The notes under the pieces were generated by a model. That model was not told the DNA's origin. It did no database searches and worked only from the letters and a program-made list of their open reading frames with translations. A stretch of DNA of 64,000 nt, taken from assembly GCA_964019425.1 (NCBI GenBank), contig OZ025843.1, forward strand, positions 372,001 to 436,000, written 5' to 3'. The stretch comes from Flectonema sp. DT1601. Its lineage: Eukaryota; Euglenozoa; Diplonemea; Diplonemida; Diplonemidae. Made by a program: the position numbers and the translations under genes. Below are positions 47,628 through 58,607 of the stretch, one piece after another; within the stretch, counting starts at the first letter, position 1, and the number at the start of each line of letters is the position of its first letter.

Positions 47628-47962
47628 TAATCACATTTTGTTCAAAAATATTTCATATTAGAGTAAAAGAAAAAGAAAAAAAGAAATAAGAGAAAAAAAA
47701 AAAAAACCATTGCTGGCCCCCTCACCACTCATAGAGGATGAGGAGGCCAGTAAGGCGTCACTCAAATCTATGCCAAGCCTTGGGAACTTGGATTGGGGTT
47801 TAGACCATTTATAATTAACAATTAACAATTAACCAGATTAACGTTATGATCTGACGGACATAAACATATCGATAAAATAATACAAACAAAAACGAACAAT
47901 AAATAATAAATAAGCTAAAAAACTAAATAAACAAAGTGATGTGAAAGTAAGGAAAAAGAGAA

Positions 47963-50900
47963 TTACAAGGGGGTGGAGTCACCGTGAACGTCATCAGCAG
48001 AACATCTCCTTCGATTGTAACGATATCTTGATGGAGGGGTTCGTTTTTTCAGAGTTGAACGCTCAGACTTTCTCGGCGGAGTTTCATTTTCCTCATGTTC
48101 TTCTGTGTCTGGCGGACTCAAACCTTCTGCCCATGAAGCTAATTGGAACTTCAGGGCCGCAATTTGAGACCGTGCCAAGGCGAGTTGAGCATTTAAATCG
48201 CTTGCCAGTCCCGTTAACATCATGGATTGCTCAAGCTGCTCTGCGTGAGTTGTACACCGTTGGTGATTCAGCTCCGAGAGGCGAAGTTGGGCATCCAGAA
48301 GTTGTTCTGAGAGCTCTGCCGCTTTCTCGTTTGTTTCGAGAGAGTCATCTACTGCTCGACAGTAATTCTCGAGTAAGTCAATCCTACCCTCGGACCATTG
48401 TCTCGCAATAGGTGTATTCACTTTAACGGAGATAACGTGACTCTCTTGTCGTAAAATCTTGGTCGGCGTGCGGTCGAGAGCTTCACTCTGCGGCATTGTC
48501 GGAGGAATTGAGGCTAGAGGACAAAGAGGGGTGATATAATTAAGGGTAGGGATAAGGGGTTTAATAAGAGGAGTAAAAAGACTACTCGTAGTTGTAAAGA
48601 GCGAGAGGTAGTTCTTTGCTATCTTCATCATAGCAACAGATTCATACAGAACGGGGGTTCGGGGGGAAACTTGTTGACTAAAGTGGGTCATACGGGGACG
48701 CGCGGCACGCAAACTCTCGACCTCCTGTTGAGTATAGAAAAGTCTTATTTTACTTTCTCTTTCCTCATTACATTTGGTCTCCAATTCGTTCGACAGAAGA
48801 ACAAACCTTTGATGGTAATTAAAGAGCGCCATTTCCGATAGGTCTGCTCTCTGAGTCAGATTTGCGAGCTCACGTTTCCTGTAATCTTCCACTAAGTCAT
48901 ATTGTCGAACTAGTGCAGAAAGAGAAGTCTTCGATTCATCGCGTTCTGCTGTTAACCGTTGAATTACTCCTTCCAGAAGTTCATATTCTTTTCTATCTTT
49001 TTCAATAATTAAAACAGGGGGCGCAGGAGGAAGTGAGGATGGATCCTGGTTGGTAGCTTTGATCTCAACAGGTAATCCATTTAGTAACTGCTTGTCTTTC
49101 TCGAGGGAGGCTGACATCGCATTAAAGTAAAATAAAAATAGAACATAAAAAATTCGTTCTTTCATTTGCTCTAATTCGTTTTCTAAAATCTGGCATTTCA
49201 AGGAAAGTTTCAGCCTTAATTTTCCTTCTTTTTTTTTGTACAAGGGGGTTTGAGAACCCATGTCAGATTGAGTTCTTATCACTATAGCGAAATCAGCAGG
49301 AAGTGTTTGCGATCCCGTTGACATGAGTTCAGGTGGGGGAGTCTGGAAAGAGATGGAAGAAATAGAAGAGAATGACAAGGAGAGTCCAGTGAGCTCATCC
49401 TCATCTAACAAAACAGAAGGGGCCGGGGAGGAAGAACCATTGGCAATAAGTAGAATAGAAAGAGCCGATGCGTAACAAGTTTGCCAGATAAAACATTTCT
49501 CAAGCCACGATCTTTCAATGGTGAGCTTTTCGATCGTTTTCAGTTTTGTTACTTTGTGGATTTTGACTTCTTCCACAGGGAAGATTTCTTTACCATCTTT
49601 TATAAAACTTGCAGTGGCAGGTTCTTCTTTAATGCTGCGCATTAGTGGTCTTGAATGCCACGTGGGGAGGTTCCTCGTCTGGAACAGAACATATGAGCAC
49701 TGTCTGGCGATTCTGGTGCATTCACAAAATAAAGCTTTTGTTGGTGCTAAAGGTGAACCGATGTGACGTGTCCAGATGTTCAGCTGGTCCATGCAGATGT
49801 TTCCTCGTACGCCAACTTCAATAGTAAAAATGTTACAGTCGAAGCCATTAGCGATGATCGAGTCTCTTAGCTTTAGGTATTTCTTTTCCTTTAAGACATG
49901 AGAGGTTTCGAAACGATCTTCATTTGGACACGTCAGCTCCAGAATCAGTGCTCTTTTCGCAAAAAAAGAATAAATAAAAATGTCTGGTCTTAGAGAGGAC
50001 GAGACATGGCACACTTCAAGAGGAACAATTAGGCGGTTATCACCGACATCGTCGAGGATGACCCAATCATTCGCTAGTGAAAGTTCGCCTGTCTCTTTAG
50101 AAATTCTTTCTAGGGGTTTATTTTCCCCTGTTTTTAAAAAAGTTTGAGAGGGAGGCGGGAGGTTTTCTTTTCTTTTGTTGGCTTTTATTATCAACTCTTC
50201 CAAGAAGATAACAATGCGTTTTAGAACGCTGTCGTGACGCCACGTGAACCTCCCTTGTGTTAAAGAGACAGGACAGCCTGTTAAGACATGCCTGAGGGTA
50301 GGATTCGCTTTGCCACACAAAACACAATTTTGGTCCACATTGGTGATGTTCCACCTCTTTAAATTATCTTGTGAGGGGAGGGTGTTTGTAACCGCTTTCA
50401 GTTGAAATGAGATATAGGCAGGATTTCCCTCCCTAAGTACCTTATTCCAGGTGAAATCGTTTATCATACATTTAGACCACTCCTTCCACTGACCTTGGAC
50501 TTGTAATTTATTCAAAGAGTTCAGTAGTTCATCTGTGGCTTCCACTTCAAAACGCTTAAGGAGATCGGGGCGAGTAGTACGTAGATCGCGCAATCGGTGA
50601 CCAAGACCAGCTGATTGCTTCGCAAGAGAACGGTAAGAAAAAAACTTAATAAGGCGCTCCCACTCAGCAGAAGCTGAAAACTTTTTCGACCAGTTGGACG
50701 ATTTCTCCATAATAACATTGTAGACACCGTGCATGTCAGAGTCCTGTGAGGATCTGAGGATGTCTAGTTTAATTGATTGCGCTTGTTTATATAGCGTCTC
50801 AACTCTTTAGTGTCTGAGACCAACAGTGTTCTTTGAACCGGTAAAAAGGATGACTGTGTTCGCAGAGCGGACAAATCCCCACCATTTCTTCAAAAAAGGT

Positions 50901-51458
50901 TTAATAATTTTGTCCATTTTTTTGGCAAAAGGGAGAGATAAGTCATGGATCATTAAACTCCATGTTAACCTTGACAATAACAAGTGTTGGACAGACCAAG
51001 CCTTCTGAGACCCATATAGTGGCATGGCGTCGACTTTTTTTAAAAAATTCCTGGTAAAAGTGGTCAGGCGCTCTCGCAATTTCTGTTCTTTGGCGTTCGG
51101 CTCAAACCAACGCCCGAGGTATTTGAACTCTCCAGCTTCCTGGAGATTCGTAATCGGAACATTGTTAATCTTCAGGTCCGGGTTAGCTGGTTTCCCTTGT
51201 ACAAAGCTGTGGGCAATGCATTTCTGGGGTTTCGCTTTCATACCACGAGACCAGGAAAGAAACTGTTCGAGCGACTTGATTAGCAATTTTGCCCCCGCCT
51301 TTGATGACGTGGTAAGTTGTAAATCATCAGCAAAAGCTGCAACTAATAGTTGGAGGGATTTATTGTTAAACTCGTAGGCTTCCTGTTGATGAACTGCTAA
51401 GGAAAAGAGCAGTAGTTGGAATACCAAATTAAAAAGGGTTGGGGAGGAAACGCAGCCT
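47963..51458 (-). pseudogene. LINE polyprotein, copy 3, C-terminal two thirds (disrupted)
   Basis: Homologous to residues from about motif B of the RT through the C-terminus. One nonsense codon lies at 50807-50809 (TAA where copies 1 and 2 have AAA), leaving a 923-residue open frame downstream from a Met at 50734. The endonuclease, CCHC knuckle and coiled-coil tail are intact in that frame. A few substitutions separate it from copies 1 and 2 (for example VESLRAARP, shared with the inverted copy, against VESLHAARP). Confidence 0.85.
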
Positions 51459-53264
51459 AATAAGAGATTTGGGAGAGGAATAGGGGCGGTGAACTTTTGG
51501 TTCAGGCCCTTCCCATCGGACAGGACGAAGACTTCTAAAACCTGAGATGAACCAATTGAGTTGAAACAAACAAATAACAGAGACGCAACACATACCGGAA
51601 CATCATCGCAAGCAATGCTTCGGACCTCCGTCGACCTTCGTTCTTCCGGCGGCAAAGGGAAACAAGAAAGAACGGGCAATGAGACAAACCTGTTAGTTGG
51701 TGTTGTGTTGTTGTTAAAAACAAAAACATAAACGCCAGGAAGTTCGACAACGAAGACATCGACATCGATCGCTGCTCTGCAGATGTCCGGCGGGTGTTTG
51801 TCTACACTGTGTTAATTGTTTGTTTTTTTCCCAAGGTTCAACCCTGGGAAGAGAAGTAAAAAATTCCGTCAGTGTTGGCCTTCCTGTTCGAAGGTGCGCA
51901 CCAATGACGATAAATAGAGTGGGGGGGAGAAAACCTTTGATCCAACTGGATCCCTTCACGAGCTGACATTGCCATGTGAAGTTAAATATTCTGGCGATGC
52001 CAGCTCAGGCGACTTAGCCTGCTTTTTTCTTTAAATAAAAAAAATAAAAAGATACCAACAGGTGGGGTGATGGGTTGCGCCACTGCAATCCAGTAACAAA
52101 AAGAAACAAAGGTAATCTCAAGGGTTCTCGACCCTTGGCTCTCCCTGCGCAAGCATCGCATGGAGGGTGACGCTAAGCACCCGGGGGGTACGAAACAAAC
52201 TTTCCCCCTGCTGTCCTGTTTGAAATAAAAAAAAAAACAAAGGGATAGAAGTAAACAGAATACGTTACACCTCAACAGGTGACGCTAAACACCCAGGGGA
52301 TACAAACCAAACTTTCCCCCTGTTGCCCTGTTTGAAATAAATTAAAAAAAGAACAAGAAAACAGAATACAATACTCAGCAATCAGACTCGTTCACTCGCT
52401 TCGCCAGAGCCGTTCGAGCCGATGCTCATGTAAAGTTACCTGTTTTCTTTTAACAAATTAAATAAAATAAGATAAATAAAAATAAAGTAGCGCAACGGAG
52501 AGGAATACATAACACCTCGACTCTTGCGCTAGCATCGCAAGGGGGGTACCCGGGAGATACAAACCAAACTTTCTCTGGAATACAATACCTAACAATCAGT
52601 GCGTTCACTGGCCTTAGGGCTGTTCGGACTTATGCTTTGGACTGTTCCCTTGCAGAAAAAAAAAGTAAAATAAACCAACTTTGGGACATTAGAAAAGCAT
52701 AAAATAAAAGTTGCTACAACCAAAAGACAACTGCAAAAAAAAAGGTTTTTGTAGGGGAGCTACAATGTAGCAATAATATCACACAGTCATGTGGCAAGCT
52801 GGATAAGAGATTTGGGAGAGGAATAGGGGCGGTGAACTTTTGGTTCAGGCCCTTCCCATCGGACAGGACGAAGACTTCTAAAACCTGAGATGAACCAATT
52901 GAGTTGAAACAAACAAATAACAGAGACGCAACACATACCGGAACATCATCGCAAGCAATGCTTCGGACCTCCGTCGACCTTCGTTCTTCCGGCGGCAAAG
53001 GGAAACAAGAAAGAACGGGCAATGAGACAAACCTGTTAGTTGGTGTTGTGTTGTTGTTAAAAACAAAAACATAAACGCCAGGAAGTTCGACAACGAAGAC
53101 ATCGACATCGATCGCTGCTCTGCAGATGTCCGGCGGGTGTTTGTCTACACTGTGTTAATTGTTTGTTTTTTTCCCAAGGTTCAACCCTGGGAAGAGAAGT
53201 AAAAAATTCCGTCAGTGTTGGCCTTCCTGTTCGAAGGTGCGCACCAATGACGATAAATAGAAAT
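51459..53264 (-). mobile_element. Element T: 1.8 kb non-coding element with 459-bp terminal direct repeats
   Basis: Direct repeats at 51460-51918 and 52803-53261 flank about 884 bp with no long ORF. The interior holds three diverged copies of a unit around GGTGACGCTAAACACCC and CTTTCCCCCTG. It interrupts motif B of the LINE RT with no visible target duplication. Each direct repeat carries the stem-loop TGAACTTTTGGTTCA about 30 nt from its left end, as in the LINE and repeat X. It may be a non-autonomous LINE partner present as a partial plus a full copy, a pseudo-LTR arrangement, or a small LTR-like element. It has no coding capacity, so it is treated as a non-autonomous fossil. Confidence 0.65.
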
Positions 53265-53597
53265 TGAAAGACACCAACTTCAAAAGGGATAGTGGGCGTC
53301 AGGCCTTCTCCAACTCTGATTTGGACGCGCATGGAGGAATAATACCTTTTATAGAAACCGATTATTCTTTCGTGAATTCCGAAATATTTTAAAGCAAAGA
53401 AAATTAATTGATGTTTGACTGAGCCGAAAGCATCTGCCAAATCCACCCAGACAATTGTTAGGTTTTTCCGGAGAGCTTTCACTTCTTTAAAAATCTCTGA
53501 GGTGATCGTGGCATGTTCGATACACCCAGAGACACCTTTCCTAAAGCCTTTTTGAAAATTAAATTTAGAAAGAGTGTGGTTTGCGACGGCTTCCTGG
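53265..53597 (-). pseudogene. LINE polyprotein, copy 3, RT fragment upstream of element T
   Basis: About 110 codons covering the region from before motif A (DLADAFGSV) to the glutamine of motif B. On the plus strand it continues exactly where 51458 leaves off. Upstream it ends abruptly at about 53597 in a Mutator-like terminal repeat. Confidence 0.85.
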
Positions 53598-53743
53598 TGT
53601 GTGGAGCTGTCCGTTTCGGAAACTATTTTGTGTGGAGCTGTCCATTTCAGAAACTTTTTTGTGTGGAGCTGTCCATTTCGGAAACTTTCATGTTGAGATC
53701 GGACATTTCAGAAACTTTTTTGTGGAATTATAGTTTTTCCCTA
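53598..53743 (+). mobile_element. Mutator-like terminal repeat fragment
   Basis: Copy of the right terminus of the element at 43901-45634, with three 31-bp subrepeats, ending GTGGAATTATAGTTTTTCCC. It shows the site where the solo repeat at 45200 inserted in its uninterrupted form. The left side joins LINE coding sequence. Confidence 0.85.
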
Positions 53744-55889
53744 AAAAAAAAGAATAAACAATGTTATCATTGTTTTTTTATCGTTCGACTTTGTCGACTA
53801 ATTTCTATTTTCCGTCCTGGTCAAGACGCTAAACTGATTGTTTTTTTTTTCAAAATTAATAAAAAAGAATAAAAAAAAAAAAAAATAAAAAAAAGAATAA
53901 ACAATGTTATCATTGTTTTTTTTCATCGTTCGACTTTGTCGACTAATTTCTATTTTCCGTTTTTTTTTTCTTTAAAAAATAAATAAAAAGAATTTAAAAT
54001 AAAAAAAAAGAATAAACAATGTTATCATTGTTTTTTTATCGATCGACTATGTCGATCACTTTCTATTTTCCGTCCTGGTCAAGACGCTAAACTGATTGTT
54101 TTTTTTTTATAAATAAAAAGAAATAAAAAAAAAAAAAAAAGAATAAACAATGTTATCATTGTTTTTTTATCGTTCGACTTTGTCGACTAATTTCTATTTT
54201 CCGTCCTGGTCAAGACGCTAAACTGATTGTTTTTTTTTTTCAAAATTAATAAAAAAGAATATAAAAAAAAAAATAAAAAAAAGAATAAACAATGTTATCA
54301 TTGTTTTTTTTTTTATCGGACTAATTTCTATTTTCCGTTTCTTTTCTTTAAAAAATAAATAAAAAGAATTTAAAATAAAAAAAAAGAATAAACAATGTTA
54401 TCATTGTTTTTTTTATCGTTCGACTTTGTCGACTAATTTCTATTTTCAGTTTTTTTTCTTTAAAAAATAAATAAAAAGATTTTAAAATAAAAAAAAAGAA
54501 TAAACAATGTTATCATTGTTTTTTTTTTATCGATCGACTATGTCGATTACTTTCTATTTTCCGTCCTGGTCAAGACGCTAAACTGATTGTTTTTTTTTTT
54601 CAAAATTAATAAAAAAGAATATAAAAAAAAAATAAAAAAAGAATAAACAATGTTATCATTGTTTTTTTTATCGTTCGACTTTGTCGACTAATTTCTATTT
54701 TCAGTTTTTTTCTTTAAAAAATAAATAAAAAGAATTTAAAATAAAAAAAAAAGAATAAACAATGTTATCATTGCTTTCTTATCGATCGACTATGTCGATT
54801 ACTTTCTATTTTCCGTCCTGGTCAATACGCTAAACTGATTGTTTTTTTTTTTTCAAAATTAATAAAAAAGAATAAAAAAAAAAAATAAAAAAAAGAATAA
54901 ACAATGTTATCATTGTTTTTTTTCATCGTTCGACTTTGTCGACTAATTTTTATTTTCCTTTTTTTTTCTTTAAAAAATAAATAAAAAGAATTTAAAATAA
55001 AAAAAAAGAATAAACAATGTTATCATTGTTTTTTTATCGATCGACTATGTCGATCACTTTCTATTTTCCGTCCTGGTCAAGACGCTAAACTGATTGTTTT
55101 TTTTTCAAAATTAATAAAAAAGAATTTAAAAAAATAAAAAAAAAGAATAAACAATGTTATCATTGTTTTTTTTTTTATCGTTCGACTTTGTTGACTAATT
55201 TCTATTTTCCGTTTTTTTTTCTTTTTAAAAAATAAATAAAAAGAATTTAAAATAAAAAAAAAGAATAAACAATATTATCATTGTTTTCTTATCGATCGAC
55301 TATGTCGATCGCTTTCTATTTTCCGTCCTGGTCAAGACGCTAAACTGATTGTTTTTTTTTTCAAAATTAATTAAAAAAAAATATAAAAAAAATAAAAAAA
55401 AAGAATAAACAATGTTATCATTGTTTTTTTACCGTTCGACTTTGTCGACTAATTTCTATTTTCCGTTTTTTTTTCTTTAAAAAATAAATAAAAAGAATTT
55501 AAAAAAAAAAAAAAGATTAAACAATGTTATCATTGTTTTTTTATCGATCGACTATGTCGATTACTTTCTATTTTCCGTCCTGGTCAAGACGCTAAACTGA
55601 TTGTTTTTTTTTTCAAAATTAATAAAAAAGAATATAAAAAAAAAAACAAAAAAAAAAAAAGAATAAACAATGTAATCATTGTTTTTTTTTATCGTTCGAC
55701 TTTGTCGACTAATTTTTATTTTCCGTTTTTTTTTCTTTAAAAAATAAATAATAAGAATTTAAAAAAAAAAAAAAAGAATAAACAATGTTATCATTGTTTT
55801 TTTTATCGATCGACTATGTCGATCACTTTCTATTTTCCGTCCTGGTCAAGACGCTAAACTGATTGTTTTTTCTTTAAAATAATTAAAAG

Positions 55890-55925
<36 letters not shown>

Positions 55926-56038
55926 ATAAACAATGTTATCATTGTTTTTTTTTCTATCGATCAACTATGTCGATTAATTTCTATTTTCCGTCCCGATCGA
56001 GACGCTACACTGATTGTTTCCTTTTTTTTAAATAATAA
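53744..56038 (+). repeat. Hairpin satellite array A10 (about 18 monomers)
   Basis: Reversed monomers, mostly alternating full and short types. It closes with the array-end variant (CCCGATCGAGAC) and is then cut at AAATAATAA by repeat X instead of continuing into the LINE tail. Confidence 0.85.
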
Positions 56039-57392
56039 GAGTTGAATTTCCAGGTGAGATTTGGACTGTTAGCTTTTGGCTAAGGCCCTCCCTGAAGAGC
56101 AAGAACAAAAAAACTACTCACACCTGAAGAAAACATACACAAAGAACACACTGTAAGCTGTGTGTGTATTCTGTGTTTGTCACAACAGGAGAGAAAAGAA
56201 AGAATGTCAAGGTTGGTCACCTTGCCTATCAACGCACAACATTGGTGGTCTCTACTAGACCCTGAGTGATCCCACTGGATCTCTCATCGTTCATAGTACC
56301 CTGTGTGAAGTTATAAAATCAAAGGTAAACTATGAACTACAAATGACTTAGCCTGTTATTATAATGCCACAGGCAGGCCCTGCATTCAGCAACTATCCAG
56401 CAGTGCTTGGATGTCCTGATCTTCTTCTAAAAAAAAGAAAGAAAAACAAAACTGTAGCTGGGATCACTCAGGATCAACAGACTACCAATGCTACCTGTTG
56501 TACTTGCTCACTATGGGGGGTGATGCCAAACACCCAGAAGTACTTAACTACTTTCCTTCTTGCTGCCCAGGAGTTTCTGACCAGAACTAATAGAAAATAA
56601 AAAGTAGATGGGAAACAATAAAAAGTAAAATGGATATAACTGAAGTTAAACAAGACAAATGAAGTAACAGACCAGAACAGAAAGAGAATTGTAATAGAAG
56701 ATTACAAATAAAAAAATGCAAGTATCAACACATGATCAGGATACACCAGCAGCTAACAAACAACATAAAATTGAAGATCAGTTGCCAGAGTATTTCAACC
56801 ATGGTAGAATACTCGCCCCTCTGGCAGGGATTATCCCAGACTTGTCCTTTAATTTAGTTGGACACCATGGCTTACAACCCTTCCAGAGGGAAGCACCATT
56901 ATGACTTCTATTTTTTTTCTTCAAGAAAATCATAAGGTGGGAACAAAGAAAAATGCTAAGAGGAACCCCCTATTAACACCTAAGACATCTAAACTGCAGC
57001 CCAGCTTATGCCCAATGCACTAACAGGTCATTCCCTCACACTCAGATCAAAAAATCAAAGTTCAGAGTGCATCTTAGCGTGAATGAGAGAATTTCCTCCC
57101 GCTTATTTTGAACAAAAGGGATAGGAGAAGGGATAGAAAACGAACATAAAAATAAAATTCTAAGTGAGAAACACTTAGCAAAAACACTTAGCAGCTTTTA
57201 AGGAGCTGAAAAGCAAAAAAAAAATCTAAGTGAGAAACACTTAGTAGAAACAATTTGTAGCTAATTAAGCTGAAAATAAAAAAATAAAAAATTTCTAAGT
57301 GAGAAATACTTAGCAACTTTTAGAACAAATATTTCAGTAAATAACCTGTAATGATTAAACCATTACAAGTTTGATGCCAAAACTGACAAGGA
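56039..57392 (-). repeat. Repeat X, unit 1 (about 1355 bp)
   Basis: Non-coding unit with a TTAGCTTTTGGCTAA stem-loop about 30 nt from its left end. A block around GTAGATGGGAAACA is shared with the LINE 3' UTR, and a block GGTGATGCCAAACACCCAG resembles element T. The last 250 bp carry a hairpin mini-array: CTAAGTGAGAAACACTTAG about three times (57158-57320) with AGCT-flanked spacers, then TGTAATG...CATTACA. It is followed directly, head to tail, by a second unit. Confidence 0.75.
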
Positions 57393-58170
57393 CTGAGTTG
57401 AATTTCCAGGTGAGATTTGGACTGTTAGCTTTTGGCTAAGGCCCTCCCTGAAGAGCAAGAACAAAAAAACTACTCACACCTGAAGAAAACATACACAAAG
57501 AACACACTGTAAGCTGTGTGTGTATTCTGTGTTTGTCACAACAGGAGAGAAAAGAAAGAATGTCAAGGTTGGTCACCTTGCCTATCAACGCACAACATTG
57601 GTGGTCTCTACTAGACCCTGAGTGATCCCACTGGATCTCTCATCGTTCATAGTACCCTGTGTGAAGTTATAAAATCAAAGGTAAACTATGAACTACAAAT
57701 GACTTAGCCTGTTATTATAATGCCACAGGCAGGCCCTGCATTCAGCAACTATCCAGCAGTGCTTGGATGTCCTGATCTTCTTCTAAAAAAAAGAAAGAAA
57801 AACAAAACTGTAGCTGGGATCACTCAGGATCAACAGACTACCAATGCTACCTGTTGTACTTGCTCACTATGGGGGGTGATGCCAAACACCCAGAAGTACT
57901 TAACTACTTTCCTTCTTGCTGCCCAGGAGTTTCTGACCAGAACTAATAGAAAATAAAAAGTAGATGGGAAACAATAAAAAGTAAAATGGATATAACTGAA
58001 GTTAAACAAGACAAATGAAGTAACAGACCAGAACAGAAAGAGAATTGTAATAGAAGATTACAAATAAAAAAATGCAAGTATCAACACATGATCAGGATAC
58101 ACCAGCAGCTAACAAACAACATAAAATTGAAGATCAGTTGCCAGAGTATTTCAACCATGGTAGAATACTC
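57393..58170 (-). repeat. Repeat X, unit 2 (partial, about 778 bp)
   Basis: Nearly identical to 56039-56815. It is cut at about 58170, inside the sequence that continues in unit 1, where the transposase-like frame begins. The small frames of 78 and 90 codons are repeat-derived. Confidence 0.75.
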
Positions 58171-58402
58171 AAAAAAAAACAGCTGATGGAAGTGATGTCT
58201 CGGATGTCATATTCTCCGACCGTAAAGTCTTGTTTGCGGAATCGAGTGTACAATGCAGTAGTGTTTGCGATCATAGGCTCGATTGCGCAGATTTTCCGCG
58301 ACTTGGACGCGAGTGTCAGTGCAGATGTGACATTGCCGAAGTGACGGTCACACTCAGACTTGCCATGCCGACCAGGGAAAAAGTTAACCGAGCTGATTAA
58401 CT
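58171..58402 (-). pseudogene. Transposase-like ORF, downstream part
   Basis: Open minus-strand frame of about 76 codons with FFPGRHGKSECDRHFG near its start. The pattern F-x-HGK-x3-D-x2-G resembles the C-terminal catalytic part of a widespread group of eukaryotic DDE-type transposases. The upstream part is at 63869-64000, on the far side of the DIRS-order element, in the same frame. The downstream end is lost where repeat X begins. Family assignment is from motif memory only. Confidence 0.5.
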
Positions 58403-58607
58403 AGAATTCATTCAGGTAATTTTCCACCAAGCTTAGCACCGGAAAGAAATAATCAAAGGAATCAGACAGAAAAGTGTATGATTCCGAAGTTGGAAAAATG
58501 AACAAAACAACAGACATTTTTTATATATTCTTTAGCCTTCTATTTTTTCAAAAGAAATTCTTTATACAGCTCGATCACTTCTTTCTCTCACACTCACGTT
58601 TTCGAAG

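Larger units (their letters stand above)
46986..53597 (-). mobile_element. LINE copy 3, truncated at both ends and interrupted by element T
   Basis: The 3' UTR (46986-47962, lacking its distal part and the array) precedes the coding region in plus-strand order. The coding sequence runs to 51458, is split by element T (51459-53264), resumes to about 53597 and there joins a Mutator-like terminus. So the 5' third of the element is missing. Confidence 0.85.
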
